A stretch of 64,000 bases of DNA. Origin: Triticum aestivum (Eukaryota; Streptophyta; Magnoliopsida; Poales; Poaceae). The first letter of the stretch is position 1; every line of letters begins with the position of its first letter. The notes beneath the pieces are model-generated. The model had not been told where the DNA came from, ran no database searches, and saw only the letters and a program-made list of their open reading frames with translations. Below, piece after piece: positions 23,310 to 35,499 of the stretch. Position numbers and translations under genes: made by a program. The stretch lies in assembly GCF_018294505.1 (NCBI RefSeq), contig NC_057808.1, positions 351,609,494 through 351,673,493 on the forward strand, read 5' to 3'.

Positions 23310-24107
23310 ATGGAATTGAGGTTGCATCATATCATTGATCATCTTTATAATATCTTTCTTGAAAATGATGCATCGGAAAATTGTGCTCAATTGTTAGAAG
23401 AAGAAGTCAATAAAATGTTTGGCACAAAATATTTAAATGATGAGCATGATTGCAATGCTGTTAGTATGAATTCTTTGAATATCCATGATGCTAATGATAT
23501 GCAAAGCTACAAGCTTGGGGATGCTATATTTGATGAAGATGATATTTTTACTCCCCCAAGTTTTGATGAGAAAATTTATTATGATGAAAGCATGCCTCCT
23601 ATTTATGATGATTATGGTGAAGACATGTATGCTATAAAGAATAATGATAACCATGAAACTTGTCATCATGATTTTATTTTTCAATCCCATGATAGTTACT
23701 TTGTTAAGTTTGCTCCCACTACTTTTCATGAGAATAAATTTGGTTATGTGGAGAGTAATAATTTTTTTATGCTTGTGGATCATGAAAGGAATGCTTTATG
23801 TGATAGTTATATTGTTTAATTCATTCATGATGCTACTGAAAATTATTATGAGAGGGGAACAGATGCATTTACATATTGCAATAATATCAAGTTTCCTCTC
23901 TATGTGTTGAAAATATTGAAGTTATGCTTCTTTTGCCTTCCTATGCTAGTTGATTCTTGTTCCCATAACTTGTTTGCTCACAAAATATCTATGCATAGTA
24001 AGTGGGTTATACTTAAATGTGCTTTCGATGGGCTTCATGAGGCTCTCTTCATGATTCAATTCTTATCTTTTATGCGAGCATCATTGAAATCATCATGCCT
24101 AGCTTGA
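23310..24107 (+). pseudogene. Short gag-like protein of element C, one stop
   Basis: Same protein as the intact copy at 29034-29831, starting MELRLHHIIDHLYN and ending SLKSSCLA, 265 residues apart from an internal TAA at 23817-23819 where the other copy has GAA. Compared with element AB it has the LEEEV...FGTKYL N-terminus and the CNNIKFPLYVLK C-terminal region, but lacks the middle third with the zinc knuckle and Lys cluster. It also keeps one YKLGDAIFDEDDIF motif, encoded by the 14-bp AAGCTTGGGGATGC repeat. Confidence 0.7.
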
Positions 24108-27100
24108 AAGGCATTAAAGAAAAGCGCTTGTTGGGAGACAACCCAACACTTTTACCTAATGTTTTTGAGTGTTCACATGATTATGCTACTGTAGTAATCG
24201 TGTTTTATTTCTTTTTTTCAATAAAGTGCCAAGTAAAGCCTTTGGGATCATGTTGGGTGATAGTTGATTTGATCTTGCTGAAAAACAGAAACTTTTGCGC
24301 TCACGAAAATGAGTCTCATTTTTAACAGAAGAGTGATTTTGAGTTAATTATTTTTTTCAGAAGTTTATTATACAAATTGATCATGTGTTCCAAAAAATTT
24401 CATAATTTTTGGAGTAGCATAAGTATGGTTATTCTGCAGATCATTACAGACTGTTCTGTTTTTGACAGATTCTGTTTTCAATGCATAGTTTGCTTGTTTC
24501 CTAGTTTCTATGGCTTATATTGCTCAATATAAATTGCGGAAATGATATGTTAAAGTAGGAATTGTGTGGAAAAAATTATGAATCTTCTCTTTGACAGTAC
24601 CAAAGTGAAATTGTTTGCTCTTTATCATACTAACCTATCTCACGAAGTTCCGTTAAGTTTTGTGTGATTGAAGTTTTCAAGTTTTGGGTGAGATATCGAT
24701 ATGAGGAGAATAAGGAGTGAAAATACCCTAAGCTTGGGGATTCCTGAGGCACCCCAAGTTAATATCCAAGGAACTAAGCTTGGGGATGCCCCGGAAGGCA
24801 TCCCTTCTTTCGTCTCCAACATTATCGGTAACCTCACTTGGAGCTATGTTTTCATTCGTCACATGATATGTGTTTTACTTGGACCATAAATTTATTTTGT
24901 TAGGATTTTCTTGCTGTTATTTAAAATAATATTTTTCATCTTTTTATTTCAATAAAGGTGGCATTGATAGCCATTACTATGCTTATTTTACAAGTCGACA
25001 TGTTGCTGTTTGAAAACAGAAAGTTTACCGTTGTTGCAAAAATTCCCTAGAAAAGTGAGAGAGTGATAAAATGTTGAAATTTTTTGCATAATGAGCTCCG
25101 ATAAATTTTCTACAGTGTGGTAGAATTTCATAATGTTTGGAGTTGAATAAGTATTGATACTTTTGCATCCTTTATAGATTGTACTGTTTTGGCAGATTGC
25201 TGTTATGTTTGCATTGTTTGCATATGCTTGCTTGTTTAATGAATCTATTTGAGGATATGAGTATGAAATATGCAGAGGCATTGAGTATGCAATGTTGAAT
25301 AATAATTTTAGTGATTTGCTACAATGGAGAATGATAAGGTTTTTGCATTGGTTTATACTAACTTATCTCACGAGTTCTTGTTGTGTTTTGTGTGGATGAA
25401 GCTTTTGAGATTTAGGAAAACCATGATATGAAAGGAATTAAGGAGACACAAAATCTCAAGCTTGGGGATGCCCAAGGCATCCCAAGATAATATTTCCAGA
25501 AGTCTTAAGCATCTAAGCTTGGGGATGCCCTGGTAGGCATCCCACCTTTCTTCTTTAACAATTATCGGTTAGTATCGGTTGAGCCTATGTTTTTGCTTCT
25601 TCACATGATGTGTGCTATCCTTGAAATGTCATTTTGTTTTTTTACTTGCTGTTTTAATAAATTACTTAGATCTGAAAGTTTTTAAATAAGAGAGAGCCCT
25701 CAATTAGCTACCTATTTACTTAACTACTCGTTTGACCTTCACTTATATCTTTTTGGAGTAGTTTGTCATTTACTCTTGTGCTTCACTTATATCCTATGAA
25801 TAAATTGTTGAATAAATTGAATGTCATAAAGTTGAAATCATATCATGCCTAGTGGTAGCTTCACATTGGGTTTAGAAAGTGAAATCTTTTGAGGCTTGAC
25901 AATCACAATATTGGTCATACAAGCAATTCATGAATAATTAGTACAAGGAAGAGAAGTTTCACATGCAAATACACTATCGTAGAAATCTTTTGTGATTGTA
26001 AGCCCCCATCAAAATATTATATGCCAAAATTGTTGACGTTGGACAAGGAAGACAACGTAATGATTTATGTTTGCTCATATTCACGTAGAAGTCATATTGT
26101 CATAGATCCTTTAACATGTGGTGCTTGCCCCCATCCTTGCTAGCCAAAAATTCCGCACCAAGTAGAGATACTACTTGTGCATCCAAAAACCCTTAAACCC
26201 AAATCTTATTTTCAAGAGTCCACCATACCTACCTATATGCGGTATTTCCGTGCCGTTCTAAGCAAATTTGTATGTGCCATCTCTAATTCTCAAAAATATA
26301 TTTCTCTTTTGTGTGCTCGTACCACTCGCGAGGCGGTGAGGGGTGGCCAATATTTTCCATGCTAGATGTGTTATTCTCACGATGAGTGTTTATTCACTTG
26401 TCATTGCACGAGAGTAAGGCAAAGGTTGTAGGGATGCCCAGTCCCGAAATGAAAAATGAATTTACTTTATGTTGTCAAATAAATTCCTTGTAAAGTGTTG
26501 GTATGGAGGGCACCCATGGATACGGCTAGCCATGGAAAGTGAAAGTATGGTGGAAAAAGGAATAACCTTTATTTTCTGTTTGGGAACCGCCTATGATATA
26601 TCTAGCATGGAAAGTGTTGGGAGCTCTAAGTCGTTTTCGTTGGTGGGAAAAGTATACCTCTCAAAATGTCTTTATCTCTCAATTTTCGCTTTGAGCTCTG
26701 GCACCTCTACAAATCCCTACTTCCCTCTGCGAAGGGCCTATCTTTTACTTTTATGTATTTACTTTCATGCAAGAGTCAAAGTTTTCTCTCTCTATTCCTT
26801 TTTATTTTTCTCTTTTGGCAAGCATCATGTGGTGAGGAAAGATCTAGGCACATATGTCCAGTTGAATATGGGTAGCATGAGTTATTATTGTTGACATCAC
26901 CCTTGAGGTGAATACGTTGGGAGGCAAAATAATAAGCCCCTATCTTTCTATGTGTCCGGTTGAAATGTTTTGCTCATGTGTATGCGGTGAGTGGTAGCAA
27001 TCATAGAAGACTATATGATAGTTGAGTATGTGGAGCTCTTACTTAAACTCTGTTGAATAAGTTGAATTGCAATTGCTTGGTGACTAAGAACATAGGTTGT

Positions 27101-27321
27101 TGAGTTTCAAGAGAATTCATTGTTTGAACCTTAACATGTGAATTGGTTGCTACTATAACATGAGAAGTTTTATAAGAAAGAATTGTTGTTATGATGCTAC
27201 GAAAAGTGATTGAAGTTGTCATTGATCAAACTTGTGCACTTTGCTAGCATTCACACTTCATAAATTATTTCTTTTATAATTTACCTACTCGAGGACGAGC
27301 AGGAATTAAGCTTGGGGATGC
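24108..27321 (+). other. 3' internal untranslated region of element C
   Basis: No supported ORF; ORFs such as 26469-26894 and 26666-26875 are not conserved in frame with the equivalent part of element F. It contains AAGCTTGGGGATGC at 24776, 25458, 25515 and 27308, plus a variant at 24730. The last copy abuts LTR d and is the polypurine-tract position. Confidence 0.7.
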
Positions 27322-28908
27322 TGATACGTCTCCAACGTATCTATAATTTATGAAGTATTCATGCTATTATTTCATAATTCTTGGGTGTTTTACAATCATT
27401 TTATAGCAACTTTATATCATTTTTTGGGACTAACCTATTGACCCAGTGCCTAGTGCCAGTTGTTGTTTTTTGCTTGTTTTTTACATCGCAGGAAATCAAT
27501 ATCAAACAGAGTCCAAATGAAACGAAACTCCACGATGATTTTTTATGGACCAGAAGATGCCCATTGGACAAGAGCAACACCTGGGGGTGCCCCGAGGGGG
27601 GCACAACCCACCAGGGCGCGCCAGGCGCCAGGCCCACCTGGCGCGCCCAGGTGAGTTGTGCCCACCTCGGTGGCCTCCCGTACCCCTTCTTTGCACTACA
27701 AATTCCCAAATATTTTGAAACCTTGGGGGTTACCCTAGATCAGAAGTTCCGCTGCCGCAAGGTCTCTGTATCCACGAAAACCAATCTAGACCCCGTTCCG
27801 GCACCCTGCCAGAGGGGGAATCATCTCCGGTGGCCATATTCATCATCCCGGCGGCCACCACGATGAGGAGGGAGTAGTCCACCCTCGGGGCTGAGTGTTT
27901 GTACCAGTAGCTATGTGTTTAATCTCTCTCTCTCTCGTGATCTATATCACGGGCTTTGTTAATATAGTCGGATCATATGATGTTTCTGCCCTCTATACTC
28001 TTGTTATGATGAATTGAATCTTTACCCTTCAAAGTTTTGTCTTGTCGGATTGAATATTCAGAGATGAGAACACATGATATATGTCTTGCAATATGAATAC
28101 TTGAGGTGACAATTGGGGTATCTTATTGATTCACTTGATATATGTTATGGCATTCAACTCGTGGATTCCCGTGGTGATATTGGGGTAATCTATGCATAGG
28201 GGTTGATGCACGTTTTTCTCCGGTAGAAACTTTGGGGTCTCTTTGTAGTTCTTTGTGTCGATTGAGTATTATGAATATGAATTTGCTTTGGTGTTATCTT
28301 AGTACGAACTCTTGATTAGATCAAACAGAAAGAATAGCTTGCGTTATTCTAGTACGAACTCTAGGATAGATTGATCAGAAATAATAGCTTTGAGGTGGCT
28401 TTGTACCCTACAAACAATTCCTATGTTTTCTTCTCCGCTAATAGGAACTCGGGAGTGATTCTTTGCTGCACTTTGAGGGATAATCATATGATCCAACTAT
28501 GTTAGCATTGTTGGGAGATTGCACTAGCGAAAGTACGGACCCTAGGCCTCCTTTTTAAGCATTGCAATACCGTTTTTGTGCCGGTTTACTATTTGCTACC
28601 TTGCTGTTTTTATTTATTCAGATTATAAAAATATATTTCTACCATCCATATTACACTTTTATCACCATCTCTTCGCCGAACTAGTGCACCTATACAATTT
28701 GCCATTGTATTGGGTGTGTTGGGGACACAAGAGAGTTCTTGTATTTGGTTGCAGGGTCGTTTGAGAGAGACTATCTTCATCCTACACCTCTCACGGATTG
28801 ATAAACCTTAGGTCATCCACTTGAGGGAAAATTGCTACTGTCCTACAAAACTCTGCGCTTGGAGGACCAACACGTGTCTACAAGAATAAAGTTGCATAGT
28901 AGACATCA
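27322..28908 (+). repeat. LTR d
   Basis: Starts TGATACGTCTCC, ends AGTAGACATCA. It is the 3' LTR of the first internal domain and also precedes a second primer site, so it is shared by two element bodies. Confidence 0.85.
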
Positions 28909-29033
28909 AGCTCTTTTCTGGCGCCGTTGCCGGGGAGGTGAGTGCTTGAAGGTATATCTTTAGATCTTGCAATCGAATCTTTTAGTTTCTTGTTTTATCA
29001 CTAGTTTGGTTTATAAAAGAAAACTACATAAAA

Positions 29034-29831
29034 ATGGAATTGAGGTTGCATCATATCATTGATCATCTTTATAATAACTTTCTTGAAAATGATGCATCAG
29101 AAAATTGTTCTCAATTGTTAGAAGAAGAAGTCAATAATTTTTTTGGCACAAAATATTTAAATTATGAGCATGATTGCAATGTTTTTGATATGAATTCTTT
29201 GAATATCCATGATGCTAATGATATGCAAAGCTACAAGCTTGGAGATGCTATATTTGATGAAGATGATATTTTTACTCCCCCAAGTTTTGATGAGAAAATT
29301 TATTATGATGAAAGCATGCATCCTATTTATGATGATTATGGTGAAGACATGTATGCTATAAAGAATAATGATAACCATGAAACTTGTCATCATGATTTTA
29401 GTTTTCAATCCCATGATAGTTACTTTGTTGAGTTTTCTCCCACTACTTTTCATGAGAATAAATTTGGTTACGTGGAGAGTAATAATTTTTTTATGCTTGT
29501 GGATCATGAAAAGAATGCTTTATGTGATAGTTATATTGTTGAATTCATTCATGATGCTACTAAAAACTATTATGAGAGGGGAACAGATGCATTTACATAT
29601 TGCAATAATATCAAGTTTCCTCTCTATGTGTTGAAAATATTGAAGTTATGCTTCTTTTGCCTTCCTATGCTAGTTGATTCTTGTTCCCATAACTTGTTTG
29701 CTCACAAAATATCTATGCATAGTAAGTGGGTTATACTTAAATGTGCTTTCCATGGGCTTCATGAGGCTCTCTTCATGTTTCAATTCTTATCTTTTATGCG
29801 AGCATCATTGAAATCATCATGCCTAGCTTGA
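29034..29831 (+). CDS. Short gag-like protein of element D, intact frame
   Basis: 265 residues from MELRLHHIID to the stop after SSCLA, with no interruption. It shares about 95% or more of residues by eye with the element C copy. The middle is acidic (DEDDIFTPPSFDEKIYYDES) and the C-terminal part contains a hydrophobic stretch around FPLYVLKILKLCFFCLPMLV. I recognise no enzyme or nucleocapsid motif; kinship with the longer AB protein suggests a shortened Gag-related product. It follows the primer site by about 100 bp, as gag does. Whether it is expressed is unknown; the 3' half of this element body is deleted. Confidence 0.55.
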   Translation: MELRLHHIIDHLYNNFLENDASENCSQLLEEEVNNFFGTKYLNYEHDCNVFDMNSLNIHDANDMQSYKLGDAIFDEDDIFTPPSFDEKIYYDESMHPIYDDYGEDMYAIKNNDNHETCHHDFSFQSHDSYFVEFSPTTFHENKFGYVESNNFFMLVDHEKNALCDSYIVEFIHDATKNYYERGTDAFTYCNNIKFPLYVLKILKLCFFCLPMLVDSCSHNLFAHKISMHSKWVILKCAFHGLHEALFMFQFLSFMRASLKSSCLA

Positions 29832-30451
29832 AAGGCATTAAAGAAAAGCGCTTGTTGGGAGACAACCCAACACTTTTACCTAATGTTTTTGAGTGTTCAC
29901 ATGATTATGCTACTGTAGTAATCATGTTTTATTTCTTTTTTTCAATAAAGTGCCAAGTAAAGCCTTTGGGATCATGTTGGGTGATAGTTGATTTGATCTT
30001 GCTGAAAAACAGAAACTTTTGCGCTCACGAAAATGAGTCTCATTTTTAACAGAAGAGTGATTTTGAGTTAATTAATTTTTTCAGAAGTTTAATATACAAA
30101 TTGATCATGTGTTCCAAAAATTTTCATAATTTTTGGAGTAGCATAAGTATGGTTATTCTGCAGATCATTACAGACTGTTCTGTTTTTGTCAGTTTCTGTT
30201 TTCAATGCATAGTTTGCTTGTTTCCTAGTTTCTATTTCTTCTATTGCTCAATATAAATTGTGGAAATGATATGTTACAGTAGTAATTGTGTGGAAAAAAT
30301 TATGAATCTTGTCTTTGCCTAACCTATCTCACAAAGTTCCGTTAAGTTTTGTGTGATTGAAGTTTTCAAGTTTTGGGTGAGATATCGATATGAGGAGAAT
30401 AAGGAGTGACAAGAACCTAAGCTTGGGGATGCCCGTGGCACCCCAAGTTAT

Positions 30452-30530
30452 ATTAGGGGTAATCTATGCATATTACTATGCTTATTTTACAAGTCTACAT
30501 GTTGCTGTTTGAAAACTTAGGTGTTATCTT
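30452..30530 (+). other. Scrambled junction of LTR and internal fragments
   Basis: Short pieces are interleaved: an LTR-like AGGGGTAATCTATGCA piece, then about 46 bp matching internal DNA at 24973-25018, then an LTR-like GGTGTTATCTTAG piece, then LTR e. Matches are to separate places of the same family, joined through short shared strings. Confidence 0.75.
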
Positions 30531-31254
30531 AGGGGTAATCTATGCATAGGGGTTGATGCACGTTTTTCTCCGGTAGAAACTTTGGGGCTTTGTAGTTCTT
30601 TGTGTGGATTAAGTATTATGAATATGCATTTGCTTTGGTGTTATCTTAGTACGAACTCTTGATTAGATCAAACGAAAGAATAGCTTGCGTTATTCTAGTA
30701 TGAACTCTAGGATAGATTGATCGGAAAGAATAGCTTTGAGGTGGCTTTGTACCCTACAAACAATTCCTATATTTTGTTCTCCGCTAATAGGAACTCGGGA
30801 GTGATTCTTTGCTGCACTTTGAGGGATAATCATATGATCCAACTATGTTAGCATTGTTGGGAGATTGCACTAGCGAAAGTACGGACCATAGGCCTCCTTT
30901 TTAAGCATTGCAATACCATTTTTGTGCCCGTTTACTATTTGCTACCTTGCTGTTTTTCTTTATTCAGATTATAAAAATATATTTCTACCATCCATATTAC
31001 ACTTTTATCACCATCTCTTCGCCGAACTAGTGCAACTATACAATTTGCCATTGTATTGGGTGTGTTGGGGACACAATAGATTTCTTATATTTGGTTGCAG
31101 GGTCTTTTGAGAGAGACCATCTTCATCCTACACCTCTCACGGATTGATAAACCTTAGGTCATCCACTTGAGGGAAAATTGCTACTGTCCTACAAAACTCT
31201 GCGCTTGGAGGCCCAACACGTGTCTACAAGAATAAAGCTGCATAGTAGACATCA
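30531..31254 (+). repeat. LTR e, 5'-truncated
   Basis: Corresponds to the last 728 bp of LTR d (from about 28181) and ends AGTAGACATCA at 31254. Its 5' half is absent. Confidence 0.8.
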
Positions 31255-31628
31255 GCGTGGCGCGCTGCACAGCAAGAGTGGATCCATCGGCGCTTGCCTG
31301 CTATCGACACAGCGTCGCAGCAGTGTACACGTCCTGTCAGTACCCCCATTCCTCGCCAAGAGTGGGCAGAGGCCCTCATTGTCGTACTTGCACCAGAGGC
31401 CGGCCGCGCCGTACTTGCACCGGACGCCCGTCGCGCCGTTCGCATGGGTGGCGCCGTTCGCCTTTTCCGCGACCCGCTGGATGCCACCGCGCTGGTCCGT
31501 AGGTTCGACCGCCTCCTTGGCCCAGGTGTCCACCTAGGCGCAGTAGAGGAACATGGCCGTCGCATCCTCGAGCTGGTGATCTTCGATGAAATAGCCAACT
31601 TGGAGCTCGAGATCGCGCTCCAGATGTA

Positions 31629-33209
31629 TGATACGTCTCCAACATATCTATAATTTTTGATTGTTCCATGTTGTTTTATTATCAATCTTGGATGTTTTAT
31701 AATCATTTTATATCATTTTTTGGTACTAACCTATTGACATAGTGCCAAGTGCCAGTTGTTGTTTATTTCCATGTTTTTTACATTGCGGGAAATCAATATC
31801 AGGCGAAGTCCAAATGCCACGAAACTCCATGATGATTTTTTGTGGGACAGAAGGAAGGCAATGGGCCCTAGTTGCACCTAGGGGGTGCCCCGAGGGGGGC
31901 ACAACCCACCAGGGCGCACCAGGAGGCCCAAGCGCGCCCTGGTGGGTTGTGCCCACCTCGGGTGCCCCCTGGACCGCCTCTTTGCTCTATAAATACCCCA
32001 AAAATACGAGAACCCTAGAAGCGTCGACGAAATATTCATCCAGCCATCGTAGAGTCCAGAACCACCAGATCCAATCTAGACACCATCACGGAGGGGTTCA
32101 CCACTTCCATTGGTGCCTCTCCGATGATGCGTGAGTAGTTCTTTGTAGACCTTCGAGTCCGTAGTTAGTAGCTAGATGGCTTTCTCTCTCTTGGTGATTC
32201 TCAATACAATGGTCTCTTGGAGATCCATATGATGTAACTCTTTTTTGCGATGTGTTTGTTGGGATCTGATGAACTTCGAGTTTATGATCACTCATATCTT
32301 TTTATATCCGTGAAAGTTATTTGAGTTTCTTTGATCTCTTATATGCATGATCTCTTATAGCCTCGTATTTCTTCTCCGATATTTGGGTTTTGTTTGGCCA
32401 ACTTGATCTATTTACCTTGCAATGAGAAGAGGTGCCCGCTAGTGGGTTCGATCTTACGGTGCTTGATCCCAGTGACAGAAAGGGAACCGACACGTATGTA
32501 TCGTTGCTACTAAGGATAAAAAGACGAGATATATATCTACCACCATAGATAAACGGATCTTGTCTACATCATGTCATCGTTCTTATTGCATTACTCCATT
32601 TTCCATGAACTTAATACACTAGATGCATGCTGGATAGCGGTCGATGTGTGGAGTAATAGTAGTAGATGCAGGCAGGAGTCAGTCTACTAATCTTGGACGT
32701 GATGCCTATGTAATGATCATTGCCTGGATATCGTCATAATTATTTTAAGTTCTATCAATTGCCCAACAGTAATTTGTTTACCCACCGTTTGCTATCTTTC
32801 TCGAGAGAAGCCACTAGTGAAATCTACGGCCCCCGGGTCTTCTTTCTCATATATTTGCTTTGCGATCTATTTTATTTGCACTTTTTATTCAGATCTATTA
32901 AACCAAAAATACAAAAATACTTTGCGGAACTTTATTTTGTCCGTGATCTATTATTTCAATCTATTACAACTTTCTCCCATCACCACGCAATTTCTAGCAC
33001 CGTTACCCGAAAGGGATTGACAACCCCTTTAACACGTCGGGTTGCGAGGTGTTGTTTTTTTGTCTGCAGGGGCTGTTTACGTTGTGTTGCTTGGTTCTCC
33101 TACTGGTTCGATAACCTTGGTTTCATATCTGAGGGAAATACCTACCGCCGCTGTGCTGCATCATCCATTCCTCTTTGGGGAAATACCGACGTAGCTTCAA
33201 GCGACATCA
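31629..33209 (+). repeat. 5' LTR of element F
   Basis: Starts TGATACGTCTCC, ends AAGCGACATCA. TATAAATA at 31988-31995 gives a plausible plus-strand promoter. It shares its first part with LTRs c and d but differs through most of its length. Confidence 0.85.
31988..31995 (+). promoter_or_regulatory. TATA box in LTR of element F
   Basis: TATAAATA preceded by GCTC and followed by CCCC. The same box is conserved in the 3' LTR at 38318-38325, supporting a functional role. Confidence 0.6.
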
Positions 33210-33220
33210 AAAGGAATTTC

Positions 33221-33238
33221 TGGCGCCGTTGCCGGGGA
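33221..33238 (+). other. tRNA-Asp-type primer binding site, element F
   Basis: TGGCGCCGTTGCCGGGGA, 11 nt after the LTR end, the same site as in elements AB and C/D, which ties the three elements to one replication system. Confidence 0.8.
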
Positions 33239-33418
33239 GGATCTTCAACATAACCAGGTTCCTAATCAAAATTCTCATCTCCTCGCAATTTACATTATTT
33301 GCCTCTCGTTTTCCTCTCCCCCACTTTACAAAAATTTGCCGTTTTATTCGCCTCTCTTTTTCCGTTTGCAGTTTTCTTGCCGGATCTGTTTTGAGTGCAA
33401 TCTTGTTGTGTGGTCATC

Positions 33419-35499
33419 ATGACTCAAGGGAACACCAAGTTATGTAATTTCTAAAATACCAACAAGAATGATTTTATTGGCACTCCGCTTGCTCCTCCCG
33501 CCACTAGTGCGGAGACTTGTGATATTACCACTGCTTTGTTGAATCTTGTTATGAAAGATCAATTTTCTGGTACTCCTAATGAGGATGCTGCGTCCCATCT
33601 TAATACCTTCGTGGAATTATGCGATATGCAAAAGAAAAAAGATGTGGACAATGATGTGGTCAAGATGAAATTATTTCCGTTTTCTTTGCGTGATTTTGCA
33701 AAAATTTGGTTCTCTTCTTTGCCTCGCAATAGTATTGATTCTTGGAATAAGTGCAAAGATGCTTTTATCACTAAGTATTTTCCTCCCACGAAAATTATTT
33801 CCCTTAGAACCCAGATCGTGAATTTCAAGCAACTTGAACATGAGCATGTTGCACAATCTTGGGAAAGGATGAAAATGATGCTAAGGAATTGCCCAACTCA
33901 TGGGTTAAATCTTTAGATGATCATACAAAATTTTTATGCGGGGTTGAATTTTGTTTCTCGTAATCTTTTAGATTCCGCCGTGGATGGTACTTGTATGGAA
34001 ATTACTTTGGGTGAAGCCACCAAATTGCTTGATAATATCATGGCAAATTATTCACAGTGGCATACCGAAAGAGCTCCTACTAGTAAAAAAGTTAATTTGG
34101 TTGAAGAAATTTCTTCTTTGAGTGATAAAGTTGATGCTCTTATGAAATTGGTTGCTAGTAAAAGAGATCCCATTGATTTTAATGATATGCCTTTGTCTAC
34201 TTTGATTGAGCAAAATAGTGATGCCATTGATGCGAATTTTATTTCTCGCAATAATTTCAACAACAATGCTTATAGAGGAAATTTTAATCCTAGGCCTTTT
34301 CCTAGTAATTCCTCTAATAATTATGGTAATTCCTATGGAAATCAATCTTATAATAATAATAGGAATACCTCTGATCTTGAGAATAATATTAAAGAATTTA
34401 TCAACACGCAAAATATTTCAACACTTCCATAGAAGAAAAGTTGAATAAGATTGATGATTTGTCTAGAAGTGTTGATAGAATTGCTCATGATGTGGAAAAT
34501 CTCAAGATGAAAATTTTTGTGCCTAAATTAGATGAATCAATTAAAGCTCTCTATGTTTCTATGGATGAAAGTAAGAAAGGAACTGCTATGCTTAGAGCTA
34601 AAATAGAATTTTTAGAGAAAGCTTTTTCTAGTGATTATTCTTGCAAAGATGATGAAGATCTTACAATAATTGGTGTTTCTTCTATTGATTCCTTGTTTAG
34701 TAAAGTTAAGAATGATGAAAAAGGGACTGGAGAAGAGTCAACTTTAGGTAGAAGGCGTCCCAATATTTCGGAGGGTGAAAATCTTGTTGAGAAAATTTAT
34801 AAAAGTGGGTTGGGAGAGGTCAAAACTTTAGTTAGTGATGCACCCACTATTTTGGATTACAAAGACTTTAATTATGATAGTTGCTCTTTGATTGATTGTA
34901 TTTGTTTGTTGCAATCCATGCTAAATTGACCCCATGCTTATGAACAAAATAAAGCTTTTACTAAACATATTGTTGATGCTATGATGAAAGCTTTGGAAGA
35001 AAAGTTGGAATTAGAAGTTTCAATTCCTAGAAAATTGCATGATTAATGGGAACCTACTATCAAAGTCAAGATTAAAAATTATGATTGTTTTGCTTTGTGT
35101 GACTTGGGTGCTAGTGTTTCTACAATTCCGAAATCTTTATGTGATGTGCTTGGTCTTACCAATCTTGAAGAATGTTCCTTGAATTTCCACTTGGCGGATT
35201 CTACTATTAAAAAGCCTATGGGAATAATTAATGATGTTCTTATTCTTGCAAATAGGAATTATTTGCCCATAGATTTTATTGTTCTTGATATTGATTGCAA
35301 TCCGTCTTGTCCAATTATTCTCGGAAGACCGTTTTTACGCACTATCGGTGCCGTGATTGATATGAAAGAAGGCAATATTAAGTTCCAATTTCCTTTGTGG
35401 AAGGGTATGGAACACTTTACTAGAACAAAAATTAGGCCACCGTATGAATCAATCATGAGGGAATCTTATGGATCTCGAACCAAAGATGACAAAACTTAG
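33419..35499 (+). pseudogene. gag-pro: Gag-protease polyprotein of element F, broken
   Basis: ATG at 33419. The Gag core at about 33640-34060 is recognisable by IWFSSLPRNSIDSWNKCKD, F..KYFPP, and QSWERMKMMLRNCPTHGL. An Asn-rich linker (34250-34400) follows, then a coiled-coil-like region, then a retropepsin domain (about 35060-35400) with active-site DLGAS (in CDLGASVSTIP) and the flap-distal ILGRPFL. DLGAS instead of DTGA is usual in Athila-clade proteases. Lesions: TAA at 33452-33454, TAG at 33914-33916, a one-base frameshift near 34430, TGA at 34927-34929 and TAA at 35044-35046. The SGLGEVKTLVSDAPTILD motif (about 34805-34860) matches repeats in the AB protein. No pol follows, so the element is nonautonomous. 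Confidence 0.8.

Larger units (their letters stand above)
21598..31254 (+). mobile_element. Athila-type element complex C-D-E: LTR, internal, LTR, internal, LTR
   Basis: Plus-strand order: LTR 21598-23183, internal 23184-27321, LTR 27322-28908, truncated internal 28909-30451, scrambled 30452-30530, truncated LTR 30531-31254. It is the same family as element AB, in the opposite orientation. Outer 5-mers are GCTCG (21593-21597) and GCGTG (31255-31259), three of five matching; removing the whole complex with one copy keeps ORF 1 in frame. The shared middle LTR points to unequal recombination or tandem insertion. Confidence 0.85.
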
